Origin: Polaromonas sp.
GTDB taxonomy: Bacteria > Pseudomonadota > Gammaproteobacteria > Burkholderiales > Burkholderiaceae_C
Direction of reading: 5' to 3'
Assembly: GCA_013824015.1 (NCBI GenBank)
Contig: PNNC01000158.1
Location: forward strand, 1 to 44,249
Length of the DNA: 44,249 bases
Shown here: piece by piece, positions 1 through 7,995 of the stretch
Layout: each line of letters opens with the position of its first letter
How positions within the stretch are numbered: position 1 is the first letter of the stretch
The notes under the pieces: generated by a model
Seen by the model: only the letters and a program-made list of their open reading frames with translations
Database searches by the model: none
Told to the model about the DNA's origin: nothing
Made by a program: the position numbers and the translations under genes

Positions 1-1
1 C

Positions 2-1444
2 TGGATTGACCGCTACTCGGGGCACATGCTGGGCTGGCAGGACGCCACCTTTGCGCAAGGTGTTTACGAGCTGGCCGTGGTGCTGCACACCGGCGAAGCA
101 GCCTGGCCCTGGGCCGTGGTGCTCGGCCTCGTGGGCGCCAGCGTGCTGCTGTTCTGGCTGTCGGGCCTTGTCATCTGGTGGCAGGCACGCCGCCAGGCGC
201 CCCACATCACGGGCAACACCCCGTCGGCACAGGCCGACGTGTTGATCTTTGTTGCCAGCGAAGGCGGCAGCACCTGGGGTTTTGCCCAAACGCTGCAGGA
301 CGCGCTGAGCCGGGCCGGCCACCGCGTACACACCAGCGCGCTGGAAAACTTCCGGACCACGGCCGCCACGCGGCAGGTGTTTGTGCTCGCCGCGACCTAT
401 GGCGAAGGCCAGGCCCCGGCCCACGCCAGCCACGCGCTGGCGCGCATCGCCCGCCTGAGCGCCAGCGCTGTGCCGGTGACGGTGCTGGGCTTTGGCGACC
501 GCCAGTTTCCGGCCTTCTGCGCCTTTGCCGAGGCGCTGGACCAGACGCTGCGCGCACGAGGCTGGCCGGCGCTGCTGCCGCTCGAGTGCATTCACCAGCA
601 GTCGGGCCAGCAGTTCGCGCGCTGGGGTGTTGCGCTGGCCCAGGCGCTGGGCGAACCGCTGGTGCTGGCGCATGTACCGCGTGTGCCACCCACGGCAGCG
701 CTCACGCTGATGGCGCGCCAGGACTATCCCGGTGCGACCGGGCAGGCCACGGCCATCCTGCGTTTTGCCTGGCCGGCGCAGGGCCTGGGTGCACGCCTGC
801 GCGGGCGCGGTCTGGCGCGGTTTGCGGCCGGTGATCTGGTGGGCATCGTGCCGCCGGGTTCGGCGGTGCCGCGCTACTACTCGCTGGCGTCGGGCTGGGA
901 AGACGGGTTTCTGGAAATCTGCGTGCGTCAGATGCCCGATGGCCTGTGCTCCACCTACTTGCTCGGCCTGCGCAACGGCGACAGCATCACCGCTTTTATC
1001 CGGGCCAACCCCGGTTTTGCCCTGCCGCGTACGCGGCGGGCGGTGCTGCTGATCGGGTCGGGCACAGGCGTGGCGCCGCTGGCCGGCTTCATCCGCCGCA
1101 ACGACAGGCGCAGCCCGATGCACCTGTATTTTGGCGGGCGCGACCCCGCGCGGGATTTTTACTTCGGCCCCGACATTCAGCGCTGGCTGGTCGAAGGGCG
1201 CCTGACCACGCTGCAGACGGCTTTCTCCCGGGTGCCCGATGGCGGCGGCTATGTGCAGGATGCCTTGCGCCGGGACGCCGGGCGCGTGCGCGGCCTGGTG
1301 GAACAGGGCGCCATCGTGCGTGTTTGCGGCAGCCGCGCCATGGCGCATGGCGTGACCGAGGCGCTGGACGGGGTGCTGGCGCCACTGCAGTTGAGCGTCG
1401 CGAAGCTGAAAGCCAGGGAGCGTTATGCCGAAGATGTCTTCTGA
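2..1444 (+). CDS. PepSY-type membrane flavoreductase, 5'-truncated
   Basis: The reading frame is open to the left edge, so the N-terminus lies outside the window; the first internal ATG is at 26. The visible part begins with a segment resembling the end of a PepSY domain (WIDRYSG) and one strong membrane helix (AVVLGLVGASVLLFWLSGLV). A flavodoxin-like domain follows (VFVLAATYGEGQ, VLGFGDRQFP), then a CysJ/P450-reductase-like FAD domain (RYYSLAS) and an NAD(P) domain (LIGSGTGVAPLAGF), ending in the family-typical RYAEDVF. Proteins of this layout are thought to move electrons from NAD(P)H through FAD and FMN to the membrane, often for reduction of ferric siderophores. It overlaps apbE by 20 bases, and a siderophore receptor lies next to it, so ferric-siderophore reduction is the inferred role. 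Confidence 0.85.
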   Translation, partial: WIDRYSGHMLGWQDATFAQGVYELAVVLHTGEAAWPWAVVLGLVGASVLLFWLSGLVIWWQARRQAPHITGNTPSAQADVLIFVASEGGSTWGFAQTLQDALSRAGHRVHTSALENFRTTAATRQVFVLAATYGEGQAPAHASHALARIARLSASAVPVTVLGFGDRQFPAFCAFAEALDQTLRARGWPALLPLECIHQQSGQQFARWGVALAQALGEPLVLAHVPRVPPTAALTLMARQDYPGATGQATAILRFAWPAQGLGARLRGRGLARFAAGDLVGIVPPGSAVPRYYSLASGWEDGFLEICVRQMPDGLCSTYLLGLRNGDSITAFIRANPGFALPRTRRAVLLIGSGTGVAPLAGFIRRNDRRSPMHLYFGGRDPARDFYFGPDIQRWLVEGRLTTLQTAFSRVPDGGGYVQDALRRDAGRVRGLVEQGAIVRVCGSRAMAHGVTEALDGVLAPLQLSVAKLKARERYAEDVF

Positions 1445-2423
1445 ACCCGCTGCGCCATGCAAACGCACCACCCTGCACGGCCCGACCATGGGCACACGCT
1501 GGTCGACCCGTATCGACGCCGACCCCAGCGTCGATCTGGCAGCCCTGCAGCAGGACCTTGCCGCTGCGGTGGCGCAGGTGGACGCGCAGATGTCGCCGTG
1601 GAAACCGGACAGCGACCTGATGCGCCTGAACCGCGCGCCGGTGGGCGACTGGGTGAACCTGCCCGCTGAAATGCTGGAGGTGCTGGATTGTGCGCTGGCT
1701 GTTCACCGCCTGAGCGCCGGAGCCTTCGATCCGTGCGTGGGGGCGCTGGTCGATGCCTGGGGATTTGGCGCGGTGCGCGATACACCCGACGCACAAGCAA
1801 TCCGCGCTGCACGCCAGCCCATGCCGCCCAATGCAAACGGGCGCCTGGAACTGGACCGGCCCGCCGGCCGGGCCCGCAAACGCGCACCCTTGCAGCTCGA
1901 CCTGTGCGGCATTGCCAAGGGCTACGCGGTAGACCGCATGGCCGCCGTGCTGCAACAGCACGCTGTGCGGCATGCACTGGCCGCGCTGGATGGCGAGCTG
2001 CGCGCGCTGGGGTCCCAGGCCAGCGGCAAACCCTGGGCGGTGGCGCTCGAACGTCCCGAGGCGGGGCGCCGCGCGGTGTACGGGGTGATCGAGCTGGAAG
2101 ACCTGGCCGTGGCCACCTCGGGCGACTACCGGCGCTATCTGGAGGTGGGCGATGCGCGGCTGGCGCACACCATGGACGCACGCCGCGGTGCGCCTGTGAA
2201 CAACGCCGTGGCATCGGTCACCGTGCTGGCGCGAACCTGCATGCAAGCCGACGCCTGGGCCACGGCCTTGCTGGTCGAGGGCGCCCATGACGGACTGGCC
2301 ACGGCGCAGCGCATGGGCCTGGAGGCGGTGTTCCTGCTGCGCCGTCCGGAAGGTCTGGTGGAAGTGGGGCTGGGGCGGTTTGGCCGGCAGCCCTTGCCCG
2401 CAGCGCCGCATCCGGCCTGTTGA
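1425..2423 (+). CDS. apbE: ApbE-family FAD:protein FMN transferase
   Basis: About 332 residues, the usual length for ApbE. The family attaches FMN covalently to Ser/Thr of target proteins using FAD, with Mg2+. Visible hallmarks are GPTMGTRWS near residue 20, MSPWKPDSDLMRLNR (substrate region), CGIAKGYAVDRM, LAALDGELRALGS, ATSGDYRRYL and the metal-site region AHTMDARRG (family usually HTIDPRTG). The start at 1425 has AGGGAG just upstream and overlaps the flavoreductase stop, implying translational coupling. No signal peptide or lipobox is visible, unlike many periplasmic ApbE proteins, so it may act in the cytoplasm. Likely job: flavinylating the membrane reductase or its PepSY-side partner. 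A start at 1434 is also possible. Confidence 0.9.
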   Translation: MPKMSSEPAAPCKRTTLHGPTMGTRWSTRIDADPSVDLAALQQDLAAAVAQVDAQMSPWKPDSDLMRLNRAPVGDWVNLPAEMLEVLDCALAVHRLSAGAFDPCVGALVDAWGFGAVRDTPDAQAIRAARQPMPPNANGRLELDRPAGRARKRAPLQLDLCGIAKGYAVDRMAAVLQQHAVRHALAALDGELRALGSQASGKPWAVALERPEAGRRAVYGVIELEDLAVATSGDYRRYLEVGDARLAHTMDARRGAPVNNAVASVTVLARTCMQADAWATALLVEGAHDGLATAQRMGLEAVFLLRRPEGLVEVGLGRFGRQPLPAAPHPAC

Positions 2424-2471
2424 CCGCGCCACCGGCTGCACCTCACAGCCTCACGGTCACTGAGCGTGCAG

Positions 2472-2510
2472 GCCATCAGCGCCCCGGGCGGCCGGTGCGG
2501 CGCTGATGGC
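2472..2510. terminator. hairpin between convergent apbE and siderophore receptor genes
   Basis: A perfect 12-base inverted repeat (GCCATCAGCGCC at 2472-2483, GGCGCTGATGGC at 2499-2510) with a 15-base GC-rich loop lies between two convergent stops. There is no clear T-tract on either side, so it may be a bidirectional transcript-end structure rather than a textbook intrinsic terminator. Confidence 0.5.
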
Positions 2511-2562
2511 GCCATCGATCTGCGCCTGGCCGTGACGACAGCCCTGTCCCGCTGCGCCGCGG

Positions 2563-4740
2563 TCAGAACCGGGTGCGCAGCGTCACATTCACGGCGCGCG
2601 GGTCGCCGTAGTTGGCATAGTCCAGCGTGGCCCAGTAACGCTTGTTGGTGGCGTTGAAGACAGCCACGTTGACACTGGTCTTGTCGCTGAAGCGCCAGCT
2701 GGCATTCAGGTTGAGCAGGCCGAAGGGCGATTGCGTCACGGTCGCCGGGCCGGACGGGCTGGGCACGTTGACCGCGTCCATGCGGCCCTGCCACAGCAGT
2801 TGCGCGCCCACTTCCAGTGGCTGCAACGCGCCCGAGAAGCGGTACTGCGTGCCGAGCTTGACCAGCCACTCGGGCAGGTTGGCATAGGTCAGGTCGGCGG
2901 TGTTGCGCTGGGTCTTCACGCGCGTGACACCGGCGGTGGCCTGCCAGCCGGGCGCCAGGCGGGTGGCCACGTCCAGCTCCCAGCCGAGGCTGCGCGTGCC
3001 GTCCACGCCCACATAGGCCGAGCTGCCGTCAGGCAGGCTGCCCGTGGGCTGGCTGCTGTCGCGCACCCCGTAGTTGTTCTGCTGGACCTCGAACACCGCA
3101 AACGATGCGCTGAGGCGGCGTTCGGCCCACTCGCCCTTGATGCCGATCTCGTTGCTGATGCCCTGCACCGGGTCCAATGGCTGGTTGTTGCGGTCCTTGT
3201 AGTTCTGCGGGTTGAAGATGCCGGTGTGGCTGGCATAGGCCGACAGCGACGGCGTGATGTCGTACACCACACCGAGGAAGGGCGAGACCTCGCGGGTCAC
3301 CGACTGGATGGCGGTGGTGGAGGTGAAGGCACCGGCGGTGTTGTAGTTGTCGGTCTGGCGTTTCCAGTTGGTCAGGCGCACGCCGGTCAGCACCGACAGC
3401 GGGTCGGCCAGGCGCCAGCGCGCCGACGCGTAGACGCCGTCCTGCCGGGTGACCTGCTCATTGAAGGCGCCGGTCCGGCTGTAGACCGGGACCGGCGCCG
3501 TGCCGTCCCAGGTGTAGACGTTGGGAACCGTGAAGCTGTAGCCGGCGACGCTGGTGTAGCCGTCGGTGTGGGTGTTGGTGCGAAGGCTGCTGAAGCCCAT
3601 GGTCACGTCGTGCTGGCGGCCGCCCAGAGAGAACTTGCCGGTCAGGTAGGCGTCCAGCGTGTCCTGCGTTTCGGTGCCGCCGCCGACACCGGCGTAAAGC
3701 CGCACGCCGGCGCCGGTGGCGCGGTTGATGAAGGGCGCGCTGGCCGTGGTCGCGCCATAACCATAGGTGCGCAGGCTGAAGTTTTTGCCTTCGGTGTGGT
3801 TGTAGCTGGCCTTGAGCGACCACAACTCGTTGATCTGGTGGTCCACCGTGGCAAACAGGGTGCCCGATTCGCGCGACCAGCGTGTCCATTCCGGGGAGAA
3901 GTTGGTCGACATGGGCAGGTTGATCTCGCTGCCGTCCGTGGCAAAACGCGGGATCGTGCCCCAGATGCCGGCGATCGGCTTGTTGTTCTGCCGCTGGTAG
4001 CCCACCGATGCCACCGTGGCGTTGCCGATGTCGGCCTCCACCACGGCCAGCAGCGCGTATTTGTCTTCCTGGTAGCGGTCACGGAAGCTTTCGCGCTCTT
4101 GCGGCGCCACCACCAGCCGGCTGCGCACACTGCCGTCGGCGGTCAGCGGCACGTTCAGGTCCAGCTCGGCGCGGCGCAAGCCCCAGCTGCCGGCGGTCAG
4201 CGCCACCGATCCGCCGAAGGTGCGCTGCGGCCGCTTGCGGATCAGGTTGATGGTGGCCGAAGGCGTGCCCACGCCGGTCAGGATGCCGTTGGCGCCACGC
4301 ACGATGTCCACGCGTTCATACAGGGCGGTGTCGAACTCCTGGTTGGTGTTGGCACTGTAGGTCGGCAGGCCGTCCACCTGGAAGTCGGTGATCTGGAAGC
4401 CGCGCGAGTAATACAGCGGGCGCTGGGTGTCGTAAAAACTCACATGGATGCCGGTGGTGCTGCGCAGCACCGTGTCCACACTGGTGAGCGAGCGCTGCTC
4501 GATGTCTGCCCGCTCGATGGTGCTCAGCGACTGCGGCGTCTCGCGCGCGGTCAGCGGCAAACGTGTGGAGGTGCTTTCGCGGGTGCCGGTGATGGTGATG
4601 CTGTCCAGCGCTGCAGGTTCCTTGTCCTGCGCCCAGGTGGCGCAACACAGGCAGGCAGCGGCAGCAACAGGAATCCATTTTGCTATGAAATTAGTAGCGT
4701 TTGATGCAGGTCGGACAGGGGCTGGCGGCTGATTTGGCAT
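2563..4740 (-). CDS. TonB-dependent siderophore receptor
   Basis: Outer-membrane receptor for a ferric siderophore, about 725 residues. The ATG at 4740 gives a signal peptide whose hydrophobic core is IPVAAAACLCCATWAQ, followed by a short DSITITGTR segment. The plug domain carries family motifs (RETPQSLSTIE, YYSRGFQITDFQVDG, YERVDIVRGANGILTG, PSATINLIRKRP), then a beta-barrel ends in the terminal aromatic residue of VTLRTRF. These plug motifs are typical of the FpvA/FhuE/ferrichrome-type group; the particular siderophore cannot be told. A frame open as far as 5007 gives a non-signal-like extension, so 4740 is preferred, although its ribosome site is weak. A Fur-box-like promoter lies upstream, and a dispersed repeat encodes the residues just before the signal-peptide core. 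Confidence 0.92.
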   Translation of the reverse strand: MPNQPPAPVRPASNATNFIAKWIPVAAAACLCCATWAQDKEPAALDSITITGTRESTSTRLPLTARETPQSLSTIERADIEQRSLTSVDTVLRSTTGIHVSFYDTQRPLYYSRGFQITDFQVDGLPTYSANTNQEFDTALYERVDIVRGANGILTGVGTPSATINLIRKRPQRTFGGSVALTAGSWGLRRAELDLNVPLTADGSVRSRLVVAPQERESFRDRYQEDKYALLAVVEADIGNATVASVGYQRQNNKPIAGIWGTIPRFATDGSEINLPMSTNFSPEWTRWSRESGTLFATVDHQINELWSLKASYNHTEGKNFSLRTYGYGATTASAPFINRATGAGVRLYAGVGGGTETQDTLDAYLTGKFSLGGRQHDVTMGFSSLRTNTHTDGYTSVAGYSFTVPNVYTWDGTAPVPVYSRTGAFNEQVTRQDGVYASARWRLADPLSVLTGVRLTNWKRQTDNYNTAGAFTSTTAIQSVTREVSPFLGVVYDITPSLSAYASHTGIFNPQNYKDRNNQPLDPVQGISNEIGIKGEWAERRLSASFAVFEVQQNNYGVRDSSQPTGSLPDGSSAYVGVDGTRSLGWELDVATRLAPGWQATAGVTRVKTQRNTADLTYANLPEWLVKLGTQYRFSGALQPLEVGAQLLWQGRMDAVNVPSPSGPATVTQSPFGLLNLNASWRFSDKTSVNVAVFNATNKRYWATLDYANYGDPRAVNVTLRTRF
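4678..4710. repeat. GCTAT-type short dispersed repeat inside the receptor signal-peptide region
   Basis: The core at 4682-4698 is a near-palindrome, GCTATGAAATTAGTAGC, flanked by TTTT and GTTTGATGCAGG. It resembles the GCTATCAAAA-family repeats at 12920, 15166, 26652 and 39101 of this window, though with a different inner part. It lies within the receptor gene and encodes roughly the NATNFIAK residues just before the hydrophobic core of the signal peptide. Confidence 0.5.
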
Positions 4741-4923
4741 GATCTTCGGTGGCAATGAACCGGATGGCGCCAGCACGGACAGGCGTCGCAGCCACCAGAG
4801 GCGGCTACGGCTGAACGTAGAAAGGGGGCGGCGGGCGCTGCTCCGGCGGTTGGGAGTTGGCTGCACCCGGGAAGGCGGCCTCTTGGGGCAGAGGCCGCTC
4901 CACAGCATGTGGCTGGAGCCCTG

Positions 4924-4955
4924 AGTATATTCAGTAAATGAGAAACATTCCCATT
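4924..4955 (-). promoter_or_regulatory. Fur-box-like operator and -10 of the siderophore receptor gene
   Basis: On the minus strand, 4955-4937 reads AATGGGAATGTTTCTCATT, a near-palindrome close to the AATGAGAAT/ATTCTCATT form of Fur boxes. A TATACT -10-like hexamer lies at 4929-4924, 7 bases downstream of the box, so bound Fur would overlap the -35/-10 spacer. The site is about 200 bases upstream of the chosen receptor start, implying a long leader. Confidence 0.65.
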
Positions 4956-5123
4956 CGTATCGACTGCCTGTTGCATTTATGCAAATGCGGGCGACTTTGA
5001 CCGCCAAAGCAGCAGAAAGCCACCATGTATGTGGATCGTCTTACACTTGGACAGCCTCAGCTGCATTAGCCTCGAAGGCTGTCCACCGCAAGGTGCCGCC
5101 CCTTTTTCTCAATCTGCCGCCAC

Positions 5124-7409
5124 GTGAACAGCAGCGATATCCAGCGACTCTTCCGCCACATGCCCGGGCCCTTTCTGGTTCTGCGGCCGGACCGGGACTT
5201 CACGATTGTTGCAGCGAGCGAGGACTATCTGCGGACCACGCACACCACGCCGGCGATTTTCGGGCGTCCCGTGTTCGAGGTGTTTCCCGACAACCCCGGC
5301 CTGCCGGATGCCGATGGCGCCAGCAAGCTCCTTGCTTCGCTGGAGCGCGTGCGCAGCACGGGTCAGCCGCACACCATGGCGGTGCAGCGTTATGACGTGC
5401 GCTTGCCGCCGGCCAGGGGCGGCGGTTTCGAGGAGCGCTACTGGGCGGCGGTCAATTCGCCGGTGCTCAACGACCAGGGCGAGCTGGCGTATCTGATTCA
5501 CCGCGTCGAGGATGCGACCGCCAGGGCCAGCCGTGACGCCGTCGCGATCCTTGAAAGCATCACCGAAGGCTTTTACACGCTGGACCGCCAGTGGCGCTTC
5601 GGTTATGTCAACCGGGAGGCTTACCGCATCCTGGACCGCGAGCCCGGTTCGCTGTCGGGCGGGTTGATCTGGGAGCTGTACCCCGGGCTCAAAGGGCTCG
5701 AATTCGGTCGCAATTACGAGCGCACCATGTATCAGCGCGAAAAGTCCTCGTTCACTGCCTTTTATCCTGACCAGGACCGCTGGTACGAGGTCACCACCTT
5801 TCCGGCCGCCGAGGGCATGTCCGTTTACTTCCGCAATGTGACCGAACAGAAAACCATGGAGACGCGCCAGCAGGCGCTGATCGCCGAGTCCGAAAGGCAG
5901 CGGCGCATTTATGAAACCGCGCTCGACAGCACACCGGACTTTGTTTATGTGTTCGACCTCGATCACCGCGCCCTGTACGCCAACAGCGCCTTGCTGAAAA
6001 CCTGGGGCGTGACGGAGGTGCGCGGCAAGACCTGGATGGATCTGGGTTACGAACAATGGCATGCGGACATGCACGACCGGGAGCTCGACGAAGTGATCCG
6101 CACGGGCGCACCGGTACGCGGCGAGATTCCCTTCACCGGCACCGGGGGCCGGCGTATCTACGACTATATTTTTGCGCCGGTGTTCGGTGCCGACGGCGAG
6201 GTGGTCGCGGTGGCCGGCACCACACGCGACGTCACCGACCGGCAGAAGGCCGACCAGTCGATGCGCGAGCAGGCGGCGCGGCTGGCCGAGTCGGACCGCT
6301 CCAAGGACGAGTTTCTCGCCACGCTGTCCCATGAGCTGCGCAACCCGCTGGCGCCGCTGCGCAATTCGATCGCACTGTTGCGCCGCAGCGCGCCGGGTGA
6401 TGAGCGCGCCGCACCCATCCACGCGATGATGGAGCGCCAGGTCAACCACCTGGTCCGGCTGGTCGATGACCTGCTGGAGCTGTCGCGCATCAGCCGCGGC
6501 ACGCTGTCGCTGCGCACCGCGCGTGTTGAACTGGCGACGGTGGTGCGCAACGCGGTCGAGACCGCCCACCCGCTGGTGCAAGCCGCCGGCCATGAGCTGG
6601 TGGTGGACCTGCCGGCTGGCGCCGTCTGGCTCGACGGCGACGACGTGCGGCTGGTCCAGATCCTGTCCAACCTGCTGGACAACGCCGTCAAGTACACCGA
6701 ATCCGGCGGGCGCATCGCGATCCGCGCGCAGGTGGAGCAAGGCATGGTGGCGATCAGCGTGTCCGACAACGGCATCGGCATCAGCGCCGACGCGCTGCCG
6801 CGCATGTTCGAGATGTTCAGCCGCGGCGACCGGGACAGCGCGCGCACCCAGGGCGGACTTGGCATCGGCCTGGCGCTGTCGCGGCGGCTCGCCGAGATGC
6901 ATCACGGCAGCCTGGACGCGCGCAGCGGGGGCATCGGCCAGGGCAGTGAATTCACCGTGCGCCTGCCCGTCGCAGAAGTCGCGCAAGGCGGCATCAGCAG
7001 CCCCGCCGGCAGCACCGGGGAACTGGCGCAAACGCGGGTGCTGGTGGTCGACGACAACCACGATGCTGGCGACAGCCTGGCGATGATTCTCGAGATGCTG
7101 GGCGCCGAGGTCCGGGTGGCGCGCGGCGGCACCGAAGCGATCGACCTGTTTGCGCGCTTCGATCCCGGCGTGATCCTGCTCGACATCGGCATGCCCGGCA
7201 TGAACGGTTATGACGTGGCCCGTGCCATTCGCAGCAGCCACCCCGGTCACCCGGTGGTCATCGTGGCGCTGACCGGTTGGGGCCAGGACGAGGACAGGCG
7301 GCGCTCCGCCGACGCCGGTTTTGACCACCACCTGGTCAAACCGGCCGAGCTCGATGCGCTGCAGGATTTGCTGGCCTCGCTCGAAAAGCCGCGGCGCGCT
7401 GCCGGCTAG
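5124..7409 (+). CDS. PAS-containing hybrid histidine kinase with C-terminal receiver
   Basis: A 761-residue sensor without membrane helices, so probably cytoplasmic. N-terminal PAS-like regions lie at about 10-130, 135-245 and 265-375. A HisKA helix follows with phospho-acceptor His403 (FLATLSHELRNPL). The HATPase domain has an N box around NLLDN (516-520), DNGIGIS (548-554) and a GGLGIGLAL lid, and a CheY-like receiver has Asp687 and Lys739. A kinase-linked receiver usually allows intramolecular phosphotransfer; no output domain is present, so the partner is unknown. The GTG at 5124 is the first start; an ATG at 5160 is a credible alternative, as no convincing ribosome site precedes 5124. 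The gene stands alone between the Fur-type promoter and a gene-free stretch. Confidence 0.88.
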   Translation: MNSSDIQRLFRHMPGPFLVLRPDRDFTIVAASEDYLRTTHTTPAIFGRPVFEVFPDNPGLPDADGASKLLASLERVRSTGQPHTMAVQRYDVRLPPARGGGFEERYWAAVNSPVLNDQGELAYLIHRVEDATARASRDAVAILESITEGFYTLDRQWRFGYVNREAYRILDREPGSLSGGLIWELYPGLKGLEFGRNYERTMYQREKSSFTAFYPDQDRWYEVTTFPAAEGMSVYFRNVTEQKTMETRQQALIAESERQRRIYETALDSTPDFVYVFDLDHRALYANSALLKTWGVTEVRGKTWMDLGYEQWHADMHDRELDEVIRTGAPVRGEIPFTGTGGRRIYDYIFAPVFGADGEVVAVAGTTRDVTDRQKADQSMREQAARLAESDRSKDEFLATLSHELRNPLAPLRNSIALLRRSAPGDERAAPIHAMMERQVNHLVRLVDDLLELSRISRGTLSLRTARVELATVVRNAVETAHPLVQAAGHELVVDLPAGAVWLDGDDVRLVQILSNLLDNAVKYTESGGRIAIRAQVEQGMVAISVSDNGIGISADALPRMFEMFSRGDRDSARTQGGLGIGLALSRRLAEMHHGSLDARSGGIGQGSEFTVRLPVAEVAQGGISSPAGSTGELAQTRVLVVDDNHDAGDSLAMILEMLGAEVRVARGGTEAIDLFARFDPGVILLDIGMPGMNGYDVARAIRSSHPGHPVVIVALTGWGQDEDRRRSADAGFDHHLVKPAELDALQDLLASLEKPRRAAG

Positions 7410-7995
7410 CGCCTCACACGCGCGCCGCGTGCGCATCCCGTGCGTCGGCGTCGGGGCCGTCAGCAAACGCTTTTCGCAGGCTTGGGCATTGGCGGTCCCC
7501 CGCGCACGCGTAAGGATGTCTGTGTCAATCCGCGTGCGCCGGCATTGGGTTCATCGATCCGGAACGTGGGTTTGCTGCAGGCAAAAAAATCGCGATCGTT
7601 TGGCCTCTGTCAGGTGTTATTGCTTCGCTGCGATCAGGGTTTACTCTTCCATCGATCAGGGGATGTGATTGACCCAGGAGGTTTCTATACTGAAAATCTT
7701 TTGACACGGCGCTGGATATCGCCGGCCCCGACGGCCGAAAGTCTTGCCCAGCGAATTGGCCAGGGTGGCCTGGCTGAGTTCCTTGTGAGTGAGGCCGGCT
7801 GCCGCTGCCGATGTGTGTCATGCGGCAGATTGCGTTGAGACAGGGGCAGTGTTACCCTGAGGCGGTCGTACAAATCGGTAGGGGTGTCAGCCACTGATGC
7901 CGCTTGCGTCGCGGGCGACCGCAGTCAAGGTAGCAGAATGGATATGATAAAAGTCTCTGTCTCCTGTATGCCGTTCCGTCGCCATGGCGCGGTAG
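7410..7995. other. gene-free stretch of about 590 bases
   Basis: Open frames here lack family signatures and ribosome sites. The sequence is less GC-rich than the preceding kinase gene. One minus-strand frame at about 7720-7800 reads LTHKELSQATLANSLGKTFG, faintly like an Xre-type helix-turn-helix, but it is short and interrupted. A -10-like TATGAT at 7943-7948 could serve the downstream kinase gene; no matching -35 was seen. Confidence 0.5.

Noticed and set aside
2731-4704. A 657-residue plus-strand open frame opposite the siderophore receptor.
   Set aside because: His/Val/Ala-rich shadow of the receptor gene with no family motif, no ribosome site and no signal.
5109-7466. A 785-residue minus-strand frame opposite the hybrid kinase.
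   Set aside because: Antisense shadow typical of GC-rich coding DNA; the plus-strand kinase has every catalytic motif.
7685-7894. Short minus-strand frames resembling an Xre-type helix-turn-helix (LTHKELSQATLANSLGK).
   Set aside because: Only about 25 residues look family-like, the frame has a stop just upstream, and no start or ribosome site is present.
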